Of a stretch of 64,000 nucleotides of DNA, positions 15,205 through 23,534 are shown piece after piece. The DNA comes from Maribacter ulvicola. Its GTDB lineage: Bacteria > Bacteroidota > Bacteroidia > Flavobacteriales > Flavobacteriaceae. Each line of letters begins with the position of its first letter. Position 1 is the stretch's first letter. The stretch is from contig NZ_FTMA01000005.1 of assembly GCF_900155985.1 (NCBI RefSeq), positions 124,001 through 188,000 of the forward strand, read 5' to 3'. The translations under genes were made by a program, and so were the position numbers. The notes beneath the pieces are model-generated. The model searched no databases. It saw only the letters and a list, made by a program, of their open reading frames with translations, and had not been told where the DNA came from.

Positions 15205-17262
15205 TTATTTATTCGCATAATACTCATAAGTAGCAAATTGCGACCTAATTCTAGGTAACGATGTCTTTCTGTATGCATTATCTTGGGCAGCGTTGAAGAC
15301 ACGTACTTTCATATTATCTCTCCAACAGATATCAAAAGTATCCATTAATTCTTTTTTAATATCCTTATCATATATTGGGCATCCTACTTCAACCCTATAA
15401 TCTAGGTTTCTAGTCATCCAATCTGCAGATGATATGAATATTTTAGTATCACCGCCGTTGGCAAAGGCAAAAAGACGTGTGTGTTCCAAGAACTTATCTA
15501 TTACACTTATTGCTTCTATATTTTCACTCATACCCTTAACACCTGGTATTAAACAACATATACCCCTTATAATCAATTGGATCTTCACTCCCGCCCTACT
15601 TGCTTCATATAGTTTATCTATCATTTTATATGATGTAAAACTGTTCATCTTTATCTTGATAAAAGCTAGTTTACCTAATTTGGCGTTGGCAATCTCATTA
15701 TCGATTAATTTTATAAAGGCATTTTTGGTATAATGCGGAGAAACGATAAGGTGCTTATATTTATTGATCTTATAGGTTGTCTCAAAAAAGTCAAATACCT
15801 TATTCAGCTCTTTTAGTATAGAGTCATCTGCCGTAAAGAGGGTGAAATCAGTATAAATCCTTGCAGTTGATTCATTAAAATTACCGGTACTAACAAACCC
15901 GTAACGCTTTATAGAACCTGCTTCTTCTCGTTCGATCAAACAAATTTTACTATGTACTTTTAACCCTGGTACTCCAAAAATAAGCTTTACCCCTTCTGCT
16001 TGTAATTGCTCTGCATATTCAATATTCGCTTGTTCATCAAAACGCGCCTGAAGCTCTATCTGTACCGTAACCTGTTTTCCATTTTTTACGGCGTTAATCA
16101 AAGATGCTGCAATTTGCGAATTACTTGCCAACCTATAAACCGTAATCTTAATAGTACGAACTTTAGGGTCTAATGCCGCTTCACGCAAAAACTTCAACAC
16201 ATAGGTAAACGTATGATAAGGAGTATATTGTAAGTAATCTTTCTTGGCTATACTTTCCAAAATACTACCCTCTACACTAAGACCTTTAACCGGTAACGGT
16301 GTTATTTTATCATACAACAAATCTTTTTTCCCCAAACTAGGAAAGCCCATATAATCTCTACGATTGTGATACCTACCACCTGGTATTACACTATCCGTAT
16401 CTTCTATGTTCATTTTCTCTTTTAGAAAAGACAAAGTATCTTTACCTATACTCTTATCATAGACAAAGCGTACCGGATCCCCTATTTTTCTATGCTCTAC
16501 GCTTGATGATATTTTCTCAATAAAACTCTTACTTAAATCATTATCAATATCTAGCTCGGCATCTCTTGTAATTTTTATCATATGCGCCGAAATAGACTCG
16601 TACTCAAACATGGTAAAAATATTGTCCAGACAATACCTAATTAGATCGTCCAATATAATAATATAACTTTTATCTCCTTCATTTGGCAACACCACAAAAC
16701 GGTCTATCCCTTTTGGAATTTCAATTAATGCGTAACGTTTCTCTTTCTTACTTTCCTTACTTTTAATAACCATTTTAACCGCCAAATACGCGGCAGTATC
16801 CTTAAGGGTTGGAAAACGTGTAAGATCATTTAAAATAATGGTCATTAATTGCGGACTCACCTCTTTTAAGAAATAAGCTTTCACGAAATCTTTCTGGTTT
16901 TCGTTTAACTCTGTTTCCTTGATGATAAAAATATTCTTTCCCTCAAGCTCATGCTCTATTCTTCTTAGAATAGTTAAACTTTTTGTTTGCTGTTCAATTA
17001 CAATATTTGTAATCTCTTCTAAAAGGTCTTTTGCTTTTTCTCCTCCCAATACGCTTTTTCCGGTTTTGCCCGCTTCAACTATACGCTTTACCGTTGCATA
17101 ACGCACTTTAAAAAATTCATCTAAGTTGTTAGAAAAAATACCTAAAAAACGAAGTCTTTCTATTAATGGTACATTCTTATCTGCGCTTTCTTGTAATACA
17201 CGTTCGTTGAACCTTAACCAACTTATTTCTCTATTTACGTACTGGTTGTTATTTTTTATCAT
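15205..17262 (-). CDS. ppk1: polyphosphate kinase 1
   Basis: A 685-residue PPK1. The N-terminal YVNREISWLRFNERVLQE motif is intact. The catalytic domains contain RFDEQANIEYAEQL, LKVHSKICL (autophosphorylated His), STGNFNESTARIYTDF and SADWMTRNLDYRVEVG. Length is normal. It makes inorganic polyphosphate from ATP at the membrane. The start overlaps the sixA stop by 4 bases (ATGA), so translation is coupled to the histidine phosphatase gene. Confidence 0.97.
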   Translation of the reverse strand: MIKNNNQYVNREISWLRFNERVLQESADKNVPLIERLRFLGIFSNNLDEFFKVRYATVKRIVEAGKTGKSVLGGEKAKDLLEEITNIVIEQQTKSLTILRRIEHELEGKNIFIIKETELNENQKDFVKAYFLKEVSPQLMTIILNDLTRFPTLKDTAAYLAVKMVIKSKESKKEKRYALIEIPKGIDRFVVLPNEGDKSYIIILDDLIRYCLDNIFTMFEYESISAHMIKITRDAELDIDNDLSKSFIEKISSSVEHRKIGDPVRFVYDKSIGKDTLSFLKEKMNIEDTDSVIPGGRYHNRRDYMGFPSLGKKDLLYDKITPLPVKGLSVEGSILESIAKKDYLQYTPYHTFTYVLKFLREAALDPKVRTIKITVYRLASNSQIAASLINAVKNGKQVTVQIELQARFDEQANIEYAEQLQAEGVKLIFGVPGLKVHSKICLIEREEAGSIKRYGFVSTGNFNESTARIYTDFTLFTADDSILKELNKVFDFFETTYKINKYKHLIVSPHYTKNAFIKLIDNEIANAKLGKLAFIKIKMNSFTSYKMIDKLYEASRAGVKIQLIIRGICCLIPGVKGMSENIEAISVIDKFLEHTRLFAFANGGDTKIFISSADWMTRNLDYRVEVGCPIYDKDIKKELMDTFDICWRDNMKVRVFNAAQDNAYRKTSLPRIRSQFATYEYYANK

Positions 17263-17747
17263 GCTTTTAGTTGCTTCGGAAAAATGGTTTGTATTGTTGA
17301 GCCTTTTATTACCTTGGCCCAGGTATTTTCATTGAATTGCAAATGAACAAATCCGCTAGTTGGCACATTATCAATGTGCTTATCTCCCATAGAATTTGCC
17401 AAATGTGTAAAGGTGTGGTTGTGCCCAAAAAGAAGGACAGTGTCTAAACTATCATCTAAATCCTGAATAAACTGAAGTACTTGATTACCTGTAAAATCAT
17501 ATAAATCTGTAACGACATTACAATTCTCTAACGGATAATACATAGTCCGTAAACAAATCATACAGGTATGAAACGCCCTGTTTGCCGGACTGGTATACAC
17601 ATGGTCTATTTTTAAATTTAGTTTCGCAATTTCTTCACTTACCAAACGGGCGTCTGAAATTCCTCGTTGCAACAACGCCCTATCTTGATCACTAACATTT
17701 AGCTCCCAAGATGATTTACCATGGCGCATTAAATATAGATTCTTCAT
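17259..17747 (-). CDS. sixA: SixA-type phosphohistidine phosphatase
   Basis: A 162-residue histidine-phosphatase-fold protein with the LMRHGKSSW catalytic motif at residues 6-14 and the second histidine in LLFGHNHT. I start it at the ATG giving MKNLYLMRHG. The longer frame to 17789 would add 14 residues not seen in the family and would overlap pdxH. It may dephosphorylate phosphohistidine proteins. The position directly before ppk1, whose intermediate is a phosphohistidine, is suggestive. Confidence 0.92.
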   Translation of the reverse strand: MKNLYLMRHGKSSWELNVSDQDRALLQRGISDARLVSEEIAKLNLKIDHVYTSPANRAFHTCMICLRTMYYPLENCNVVTDLYDFTGNQVLQFIQDLDDSLDTVLLFGHNHTFTHLANSMGDKHIDNVPTSGFVHLQFNENTWAKVIKGSTIQTIFPKQLKA

Positions 17748-17761
17748 ATAGTTTACTTTTT

Positions 17762-18412
17762 TTAAGGAGCCAATCGTTCCATTTTCCAATCGTATTCTTC
17801 TGTTAGTGTGTACAAAATACGATCATGTAACCTGTTGGGCCTGCCTTGCCAAAACTCCATAGAAACCGGTCTTACCAAGTACCCGCCCCAATGGTCCGGC
17901 CTCTCAATTTCCTTTCCTTCATATGCTTTCTCTAGCTTGGTAAGTTTATCTTCTAAAACAGCTCTAGAATCTATGACCGTACTTTGATCAGAAACCAATG
18001 CACCTAGTTTACTTCCGTCTGGTCTTGAGTCAAAATAACCGTCAGATAAATTCTTTGCAAGTTTTTCCGCAGTGCCTTTTATAATGACCTGTCGTTCTAA
18101 ATTTGCCCAAAAAAAAGAAATACAAATATTAGGGTTATCACTAATGGCGCGGCCTTTCTCACTATTATAATTCGTGTAAAAAATAAAACCTTCGTGTGTG
18201 TATTTTTTTAGAAGTACCACCCTACTTTTAGGAAAACCATCTAGACCTATCGTAGAAACCGTCATGGCATTAGGTTCATCTACTCCATCAGATTTTTCAA
18301 TCTCATAGAACCATGTTTGAAAAAGTTGAATGGGATTATCAGATATACTATCCTCCATCAACGCACTTTTCTCATAAGATTTCCTATAATCCCCTAAATC
18401 TTTTTGCATCAT
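17762..18412 (-). CDS. pdxH: pyridoxamine 5'-phosphate oxidase
   Basis: A 216-residue FMN-dependent oxidase with the C-terminal signature MEFWQGRPNRLHDRILY and the FMN-binding SRVVLLKKY...GFIFYTNYNSEKG block. It makes pyridoxal phosphate from PNP or PMP. Length is normal. The C-terminal residues MERLAP are the usual family end. It is followed 14 bp later by sixA. It has two adjacent ATGs at the start. Confidence 0.97.
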   Translation of the reverse strand: MMQKDLGDYRKSYEKSALMEDSISDNPIQLFQTWFYEIEKSDGVDEPNAMTVSTIGLDGFPKSRVVLLKKYTHEGFIFYTNYNSEKGRAISDNPNICISFFWANLERQVIIKGTAEKLAKNLSDGYFDSRPDGSKLGALVSDQSTVIDSRAVLEDKLTKLEKAYEGKEIERPDHWGGYLVRPVSMEFWQGRPNRLHDRILYTLTEEYDWKMERLAP

Positions 18413-18486
18413 TTTCGTGTTAAAAACAAGATAAACAAAGTACTAAAAAGAAAGGAAAATAAACAGTATAAAATGTATTAAAAGAC

Positions 18487-19392
18487 TTAAAAATTAAAAG
18501 TCTTACCATCATTGGCAAGAAGCACATTAGGGAAAATTGTTGAAGCCTCCTCTTTAAACAATTCTATAGATTTATAACGTGTAGAATAATGCCCTAGCAC
18601 TAAGGTTTTTACATTGGCATCTCTAGCTACTTTCGCTGCCTGCATAGCTGTAGCGTGTTTGGTTTTGGTTGCCAATTCTAACTCTGACTCTAAAAACGTA
18701 GATTCATGGTACAAAACATCAACATCCTTGATTTTTTCAGCCAAACTTTCATCATAGACCGTATCACTACAAAAAGCGTATGATTTTGGTTTAGGAGGGT
18801 CAAAAGTTACTTTACTATTGACAATTACCTCTCCGTTATCTAAAGTAACATCCTTACCATTTTTTATATTTTGATAATACGCTTTATCAATACCATATTC
18901 TGTGGCAGCCTTAATATTTAGTTTACGCTTCCCTATTTTTTCCTCAAATAAGTAACCATTGGTATAAATCCTATGATCTAGTGGAATTGTGGCAACACTA
19001 ATCTTACTATCCTCAAAAACAAGTTCTGACGCTTTACTAGAAAGCTCATGAAACAGCAGAGGATAGTTGGTCCAAGAATCTCCCAACTTTAAAAGCAAGG
19101 TTATTGCTTCTTTTATTCCCTTTGGACCATAAACATGTAGCTCTTTCTCCCTACCCAACAATCTCATGGTAGAAATAAAACCCGGCAGCCCAAAAAAGTG
19201 GTCTCCGTGTAAATGTGAAATGAAAATATGGTTAATTCTAGAAAACTTTATTTTATGCCTTCTTAGTTCTACCTGAGTACCCTCCCCACAATCAATTAAT
19301 ATAATATGGTTATTGATTTCCAGCACTTGAGATGTTGGGTTCGTAAGTGTTCTTGGTGTTGCTGCATAACAACCCAATACAGTAAGCTGCAT
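18487..19392 (-). CDS. rnz: ribonuclease Z
   Basis: A 301-residue metallo-beta-lactamase-fold tRNA 3' endonuclease. The zinc motif HLHGDH is at 60-65, with further ligands in YAFCSDTVYDE, YHESTF and LVLGHYSTRY. A PxKxRN-type loop region precedes them. It removes the 3' trailer of tRNA precursors. A perfect 10-bp palindrome (TACTTAAGTA, 19400-19409) lies in the 41-bp gap to the upstream STAS-like gene. Confidence 0.96.
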   Translation of the reverse strand: MQLTVLGCYAATPRTLTNPTSQVLEINNHIILIDCGEGTQVELRRHKIKFSRINHIFISHLHGDHFFGLPGFISTMRLLGREKELHVYGPKGIKEAITLLLKLGDSWTNYPLLFHELSSKASELVFEDSKISVATIPLDHRIYTNGYLFEEKIGKRKLNIKAATEYGIDKAYYQNIKNGKDVTLDNGEVIVNSKVTFDPPKPKSYAFCSDTVYDESLAEKIKDVDVLYHESTFLESELELATKTKHATAMQAAKVARDANVKTLVLGHYSTRYKSIELFKEEASTIFPNVLLANDGKTFNF

Positions 19393-19433
19393 AAATAAGT
19401 ACTTAAGTATTCTTATTCGTTCTATAGATATTC

Positions 19434-19766
19434 TTAAATACCCAAATCACGTTCTATTTCTTCCATTTCAATAATATCCCTGGCTTCTTGAAGTGTAGGT
19501 ACTAAATTGATTTCTTCGGGTATATCATCATAAGAAACCTTATCTGACACCAAAACAAAAGACTGCTCGTTCTCTTTATGTTTTCTCGCAATTTCTAAAA
19601 ATGAAATAACATTATACGGTGTAAGTTCAGAGAAACTTAACAAATCTAAAATTAGATTTTCATTCTTTAATTTAGCGTATTCATTCTCTAATTTTTCCAA
19701 AAAACGTTCAATAGAAATTTCTTCCTGAGAGACGATAATCAACGATCCTTCTTTAGTAAAAATCAT
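19434..19766 (-). CDS. small STAS-like protein linked to ribonuclease Z
   Basis: A 110-residue acidic protein. Alternating strands and helices (SLIIVSQE, NLILDLLSFSEL, SFVLVSDK, LVPTLQEARDIIEMEEIE) resemble the STAS/anti-sigma-antagonist fold, with the LxxLxxA-type C-terminus. No serine phosphorylation motif (D-S-S-G) is evident. It ends 1 bp from the pyrB start and sits before rnz. Function unknown; STAS assignment is by fold pattern only. Confidence 0.82.
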   Translation of the reverse strand: MIFTKEGSLIIVSQEEISIERFLEKLENEYAKLKNENLILDLLSFSELTPYNVISFLEIARKHKENEQSFVLVSDKVSYDDIPEEINLVPTLQEARDIIEMEEIERDLGI

Positions 19767-19767
19767 T

Positions 19768-20694
19768 TCATTTAATTTTAGATGCTAATAAGTATATTAC
19801 CGCCATACGTATGGCTACTCCGTTTTCTACCTGATTCAATATTATAGATTGTTTTGAATCGGCAACATCACTGGTAATTTCAACACCCCTATTTATTGGT
19901 CCGGGATGCATGATTACAATTTCTTTATCTAAACTATCAAGCAACTTTTTATTTATTCCAAACTGCTGGGTGTATTCTCTTGTTGTTGGAAAATAAGATA
20001 TGTCTAATCTTTCGTTTTGAATACGTAACATATTGGCTACATCACACCACTCAAATGCTTTTCTTAAATTAGTTTCCACACCTACCCCTAAAGATTCTAC
20101 ATACTTAGGCAACAATGTCTTAGGACCGCACACTTTCACGTTTGCTCCTTGTAATTTTAATGCAAATATATTTGAAAGGGCTACTCGAGAATGAAGAATA
20201 TCACCGACGATTACTACATTTTTACCTGCAACATCTCCCAATTTTTCACGAATGGAATAAGAATCTAATAATGCTTGTGTTGGATGCTCATGCGCCCCAT
20301 CACCCGCATTGACAATAGCTGCATTTACATGCTTTGACAAAAATATACCTGCCCCAGGGTTTGGATGCCGCATGACCACCATATCTACTTTCATAGATAA
20401 TATGTTATTTACGGTATCTATTAATGTTTCCCCCTTTTTAACCGATGACTGACTGGCAGAAAAATTTAGTACATCTGCAGACAATCTTTTTTCTGCAAGT
20501 TCAAAAGATAATTTTGTTCTGGTACTATTCTCAAAAAAGATGTTGGCAATCGTAATATCCCTAAGCGAAGGAACTTTTTTAATTGATCGGTTGATCACTT
20601 CCTTAAAATGATCGGCAGTTTCAAAAATAAGCTGAATATCGGTTTCCTTTAGATATTTAATTCCCAGTAAGTGTTTAACACTCAGTTCGCTCAT
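19768..20694 (-). CDS. pyrB: aspartate carbamoyltransferase catalytic subunit
   Basis: A 308-residue transcarbamylase. It has the carbamoyl-phosphate loop FFENSTRTKLSFELAEKRL (about 53-71), the KKGETLIDT segment with the catalytic 80s-loop Lys, HPTQALLD, and the aspartate-binding HPGPINRGVEI near the C-terminus. It catalyses the committed step of UMP synthesis. No pyrI is nearby. It starts 4 bp after pyrR on the same strand, so the two form a pyrimidine operon. Confidence 0.97.
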   Translation of the reverse strand: MSELSVKHLLGIKYLKETDIQLIFETADHFKEVINRSIKKVPSLRDITIANIFFENSTRTKLSFELAEKRLSADVLNFSASQSSVKKGETLIDTVNNILSMKVDMVVMRHPNPGAGIFLSKHVNAAIVNAGDGAHEHPTQALLDSYSIREKLGDVAGKNVVIVGDILHSRVALSNIFALKLQGANVKVCGPKTLLPKYVESLGVGVETNLRKAFEWCDVANMLRIQNERLDISYFPTTREYTQQFGINKKLLDSLDKEIVIMHPGPINRGVEITSDVADSKQSIILNQVENGVAIRMAVIYLLASKIK

Positions 20695-20698
20695 TTTC

Positions 20699-21247
20699 TT
20701 ATCTATTTACTAAATATATAATATCTTCCCCATCATTTTCCTCCCACATCACCTTTACTTTCTCGTCGTTGATAGCATCTACTTGACGACCTCTGTAATT
20801 TGGCTGTATGGGCAAATGCCTGCTAAATCTACGGTCTATTAAACACAACAGTTCTACATCTTTTGGTCTTCCAAAAGATTGCAAAGCAGTCAATGCGGCA
20901 TTTATACTTCTACCCGTATATAAAACATCATCTATCAGAACCACATTCTTATCCTCTATCAAGAAATCAATTTTGGTTTTTGTAGCTTCTAAGGTCTTTT
21001 CCCCCCTTCTAAAATCATCACGATAAAAAGTGATATCCAAGAAACCTAAATTAATCTGATTTACTTTATATTCTTCTTTTAGAATCTTAGTTAAGCGCTG
21101 GGCAAGAAACTTACCTCTAGGCTGAATACCTATTAATACGGTATTTTCAAAACTTAAATGGTTTTCAAGAAGCTGACAAGCCAATCTATGCAGGATAATA
21201 TTTATTTCTTTGGAAGAGAGTAAAACTTTTTGACTCATAATGGGCAT
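20699..21247 (-). CDS. pyrR: PyrR bifunctional regulator / uracil phosphoribosyltransferase
   Basis: A 182-residue type I PRTase with the PRPP loop VLIDDVLYTGRSINAAL (about 100-116) and the conserved IGIQPRGKFLAQRL and CLIDRRFSRHLPIQPNYRG segments of PyrR. In Firmicutes PyrR controls pyr attenuation. Here no attenuator hairpin is seen, so UPRTase activity or another control mode is likely. Two starts are possible (21247, or 21238 giving MSQKVLL). A -7 box lies at 21265-21272 and a palindrome at 21282-21296. Confidence 0.94.
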   Translation of the reverse strand: MPIMSQKVLLSSKEINIILHRLACQLLENHLSFENTVLIGIQPRGKFLAQRLTKILKEEYKVNQINLGFLDITFYRDDFRRGEKTLEATKTKIDFLIEDKNVVLIDDVLYTGRSINAALTALQSFGRPKDVELLCLIDRRFSRHLPIQPNYRGRQVDAINDEKVKVMWEENDGEDIIYLVNR

Positions 21248-21264
21248 CCGTGCTTTTAGCTACA

Positions 21265-21272
21265 CAAAAATA
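21265..21272 (-). promoter_or_regulatory. -7 box of the pyrR operon
   Basis: The minus strand reads TATTTTTG (TAnnTTTG), 17 bp before the pyrR ATG. The -33 region holds a palindrome instead of a TTG. Confidence 0.55.
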
Positions 21273-21281
21273 GATAATTCT

Positions 21282-21296
21282 TACTAAACTTTAGTA
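21282..21296. promoter_or_regulatory. palindrome at the -33 region of pyrR, possible operator
   Basis: TACTAAACTTTAGTA has perfect 7-bp arms around one base. It lies 9 bp upstream of the -7 box, where a repressor or activator would overlap RNA polymerase. No such palindrome was noticed elsewhere in the window. Confidence 0.4.
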
Positions 21297-21351
21297 GCTT
21301 AAACTATGAAGTAAATTTGAAATAATAAATTTAGCACTACATCACCAAACC

Positions 21352-22080
21352 CTATAAGCCCAAAATAGAGAAAAAAGCTTCTTTATGACTCTCACCAATT
21401 GGTATACGCATATCGTTTATAACAATTCTATTGCGCTGAACGGTTTTAATATAATTTACATTTACAAGATAAGATTTGTGTACCCTAAGAAATTGATTAG
21501 AAGGCAATTTACTCATTATCTCTTTAAAGCTCATTAAAGTAAGAATAGTCTTATTGGTATTGGCAATATGTATCTTTAAATAGTCTTTTAACCCCTGAAC
21601 ATACTCAATTTGATCCAAATCTATTTTTATACTTTCATATTCCGCTTTTACGAAAATGAACTTTTTATCTACAGAATTATCTCCGGTAGATGAGAAAACA
21701 TTAGCCTCCATAATAGGTTTTTGTTTTTTAGAAATTAAATCTTGCACTCTTGATACTGATTTTATAAAACGATGATGCGGTATTGGCTTTACCAAATAAT
21801 CTACAGCATTTAGCTCAAACCCATCTACGGCATATTGAGAATAAGCTGTTGTAAAAATGAACAATGGCCTATTATCTAAAGTACCCATGAAATCTATTCC
21901 ATTGATTTGCGGCATTTCTATATCACAAAATATTAAATCGATTTTTTTCTCTTTAATCTCTGTTATGGCATCTAGCGGATTGGTATAGGTATTTACCAAT
22001 TCTATAAAATCTAACTTTTCACAATAGCCCGAAAGTATTTCAATCGCTAATGGCTCATCATCTATAATTATACATTTCAT
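21352..22080 (-). CDS. LytTR-family response regulator
   Basis: A 242-residue protein. The N-terminal receiver domain has acidic pair D7/D8, phospho-acceptor D53 (IFCDIEMP) and Lys in YLVKPIPHHRF. The C-terminal LytTR DNA-binding domain (about 140-242) has FIFVKAEYESIKI, VQGLKDYLKIH, FLRVHKSYLVN and IPIGESHK. It overlaps the histidine kinase gene by 4 bp and is therefore its cognate regulator. The likely target is the Kelch/DUF4270 locus next to it (inference). Confidence 0.95.
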   Translation of the reverse strand: MKCIIIDDEPLAIEILSGYCEKLDFIELVNTYTNPLDAITEIKEKKIDLIFCDIEMPQINGIDFMGTLDNRPLFIFTTAYSQYAVDGFELNAVDYLVKPIPHHRFIKSVSRVQDLISKKQKPIMEANVFSSTGDNSVDKKFIFVKAEYESIKIDLDQIEYVQGLKDYLKIHIANTNKTILTLMSFKEIMSKLPSNQFLRVHKSYLVNVNYIKTVQRNRIVINDMRIPIGESHKEAFFSILGL

Positions 22081-23111
22081 AGGCTAGATTGTTTTTGGTA
22101 AATAGTTAATGATACTTCGTAATTTTTTCCATCATTATCTACTTCAAGATGGTGCAAACCCGGATAAATCAATTCTAATTGATTTCCTATATTTTCTAAA
22201 CCAATACCTGAGTTTTTGGTAGGCTCCCTAAAGATTCCAATTTTATTCTTTACATTTAAATAAATGGAGACATCCGTAATGGTCAATGTTATTTTAACAT
22301 ACGTTTTACCTTTATAGTCCGTTCCGTACTTGAAAGCATTCTCTATAAATGAAATAAATAGCAAAGGAGGCACTGCCCTCCCCCTATCTTCTCCGGTTAT
22401 TTTTAAGGATACATTTTCACTATCAGATAACCTTAAGCGCTGTAATTGAATATAACTCTTTATATAATCCAACTCTTTATTTAAGGGGACCAGGTCCTTA
22501 TCTGCCTCATAAATCATATACCTCATCAACTCAGACAGATCCACTATAGCCTCAGACGTATCTGGAGATTTTTTTACGGAAAGCGCGTAAATTGTATTTA
22601 ATGTATTAAATAAAAAATGTGGATTTAACTGTGCTTTTAAAAACTGTAATTCAGATTTAATACTCTCTTTTTCAACTGACAAGCGTAAAGTCTCGTTACG
22701 TTTCCATTCTACATACATCCTTAAAATAGCACTAATTACATAGGGTATACCAAGGCTAACGAAAGACCTATAATAGGGAAAAACACCAAAACCTCTTACA
22801 CCTTCTCTATCCATGAAAAAACGCCCTGGAAACCGTGGCTCATAAAAATGATTCAGTAGTAAAGTCGAAACAATTAACAAACCCAATGAAACAACAAAGT
22901 AAAATAGCACACTTTTTTTTAATAAATACTCTGGCACCAGATAGAAATAATTAAAATAAAAAAGAACGATTATAACATTCAACTTTGGAAATACATCTGA
23001 AGGAATAGGTCTCATAACATTTAAAACAGGGTAAAATGTAAGTCCGTACAACAACAGCCATACACTAATATGAACAAGTATTTGAACCCTATTTTTAATG
23101 ATCGATTTCAT
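22077..23111 (-). CDS. LytS-type sensor histidine kinase
   Basis: A 344-residue membrane kinase with four predicted N-terminal membrane segments (about 12-30, 44-60, 69-88, 117-134) and a short coiled linker. A His_kinase domain follows with the LNPHFLFNTL H-box (H165), ENAFKYGTD N-box and GIGLENIGNQL G-box. It has no large extracellular sensor domain. It pairs with the LytTR regulator, which starts inside its last codons. The DUF4907 gene lies 7 bp upstream on the same strand. Confidence 0.95.
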   Translation of the reverse strand: MKSIIKNRVQILVHISVWLLLYGLTFYPVLNVMRPIPSDVFPKLNVIIVLFYFNYFYLVPEYLLKKSVLFYFVVSLGLLIVSTLLLNHFYEPRFPGRFFMDREGVRGFGVFPYYRSFVSLGIPYVISAILRMYVEWKRNETLRLSVEKESIKSELQFLKAQLNPHFLFNTLNTIYALSVKKSPDTSEAIVDLSELMRYMIYEADKDLVPLNKELDYIKSYIQLQRLRLSDSENVSLKITGEDRGRAVPPLLFISFIENAFKYGTDYKGKTYVKITLTITDVSIYLNVKNKIGIFREPTKNSGIGLENIGNQLELIYPGLHHLEVDNDGKNYEVSLTIYQKQSSL

Positions 23112-23118
23112 AAAGAAA

Positions 23119-23490
23119 CTAGTGACTTACCTTACTAGAAATATGTAATTTTTCCAAATCTGATGGTAATAAAATTGGAGATTCTCCATTTTCTAATTTT
23201 GAAATTACCAGGTTTGCTGTTTTCAGTGCTTGTTCTTCAGATACAAAGTTTTGCTTCCCCGGAAAACCAGGTATGTATTCTTGCAAAATCACTATCTTTT
23301 TTCCTCTCATTATCTGATAGCCAAAACCATCATTTAAATGTACCACTTGACAATGTAAAAGTTGATTTTTGTCAATTGTAGATTGATTACAAACGGAATA
23401 GATAAAACCTAGTGTCAAAAATAGCACAAGAAAGACCCAATATTTTACAGTAGAACTCATAAATAAATGTTTAAAAATGGGCCAATCCAC
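23119..23490 (-). CDS. DUF4907 domain protein
   Basis: A 123-residue protein with one N-terminal membrane segment or uncleaved signal (about 14-32) and a soluble domain. The domain has GFGYQIMRGKKIVILQEYIP and a C-terminal helix-rich EEQALKTANLVISKLENG, matching DUF4907 (unknown function). It ends 7 bp before the histidine kinase and follows the Kelch gene, so it may be an extracytoplasmic partner of the kinase (inference). Confidence 0.85.
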   Translation of the reverse strand: MDWPIFKHLFMSSTVKYWVFLVLFLTLGFIYSVCNQSTIDKNQLLHCQVVHLNDGFGYQIMRGKKIVILQEYIPGFPGKQNFVSEEQALKTANLVISKLENGESPILLPSDLEKLHISSKVSH

Positions 23491-23534
23491 AGAGATCGAC
23501 CCAAAAAATTAACAATTACACTCACTATAAAAAA

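Noticed and set aside
17748..17789. Longer N-terminus for SixA.
   Set aside because: The extra 14 residues overlap pdxH and are not part of the family; MKNLYLMRHG is the natural start.
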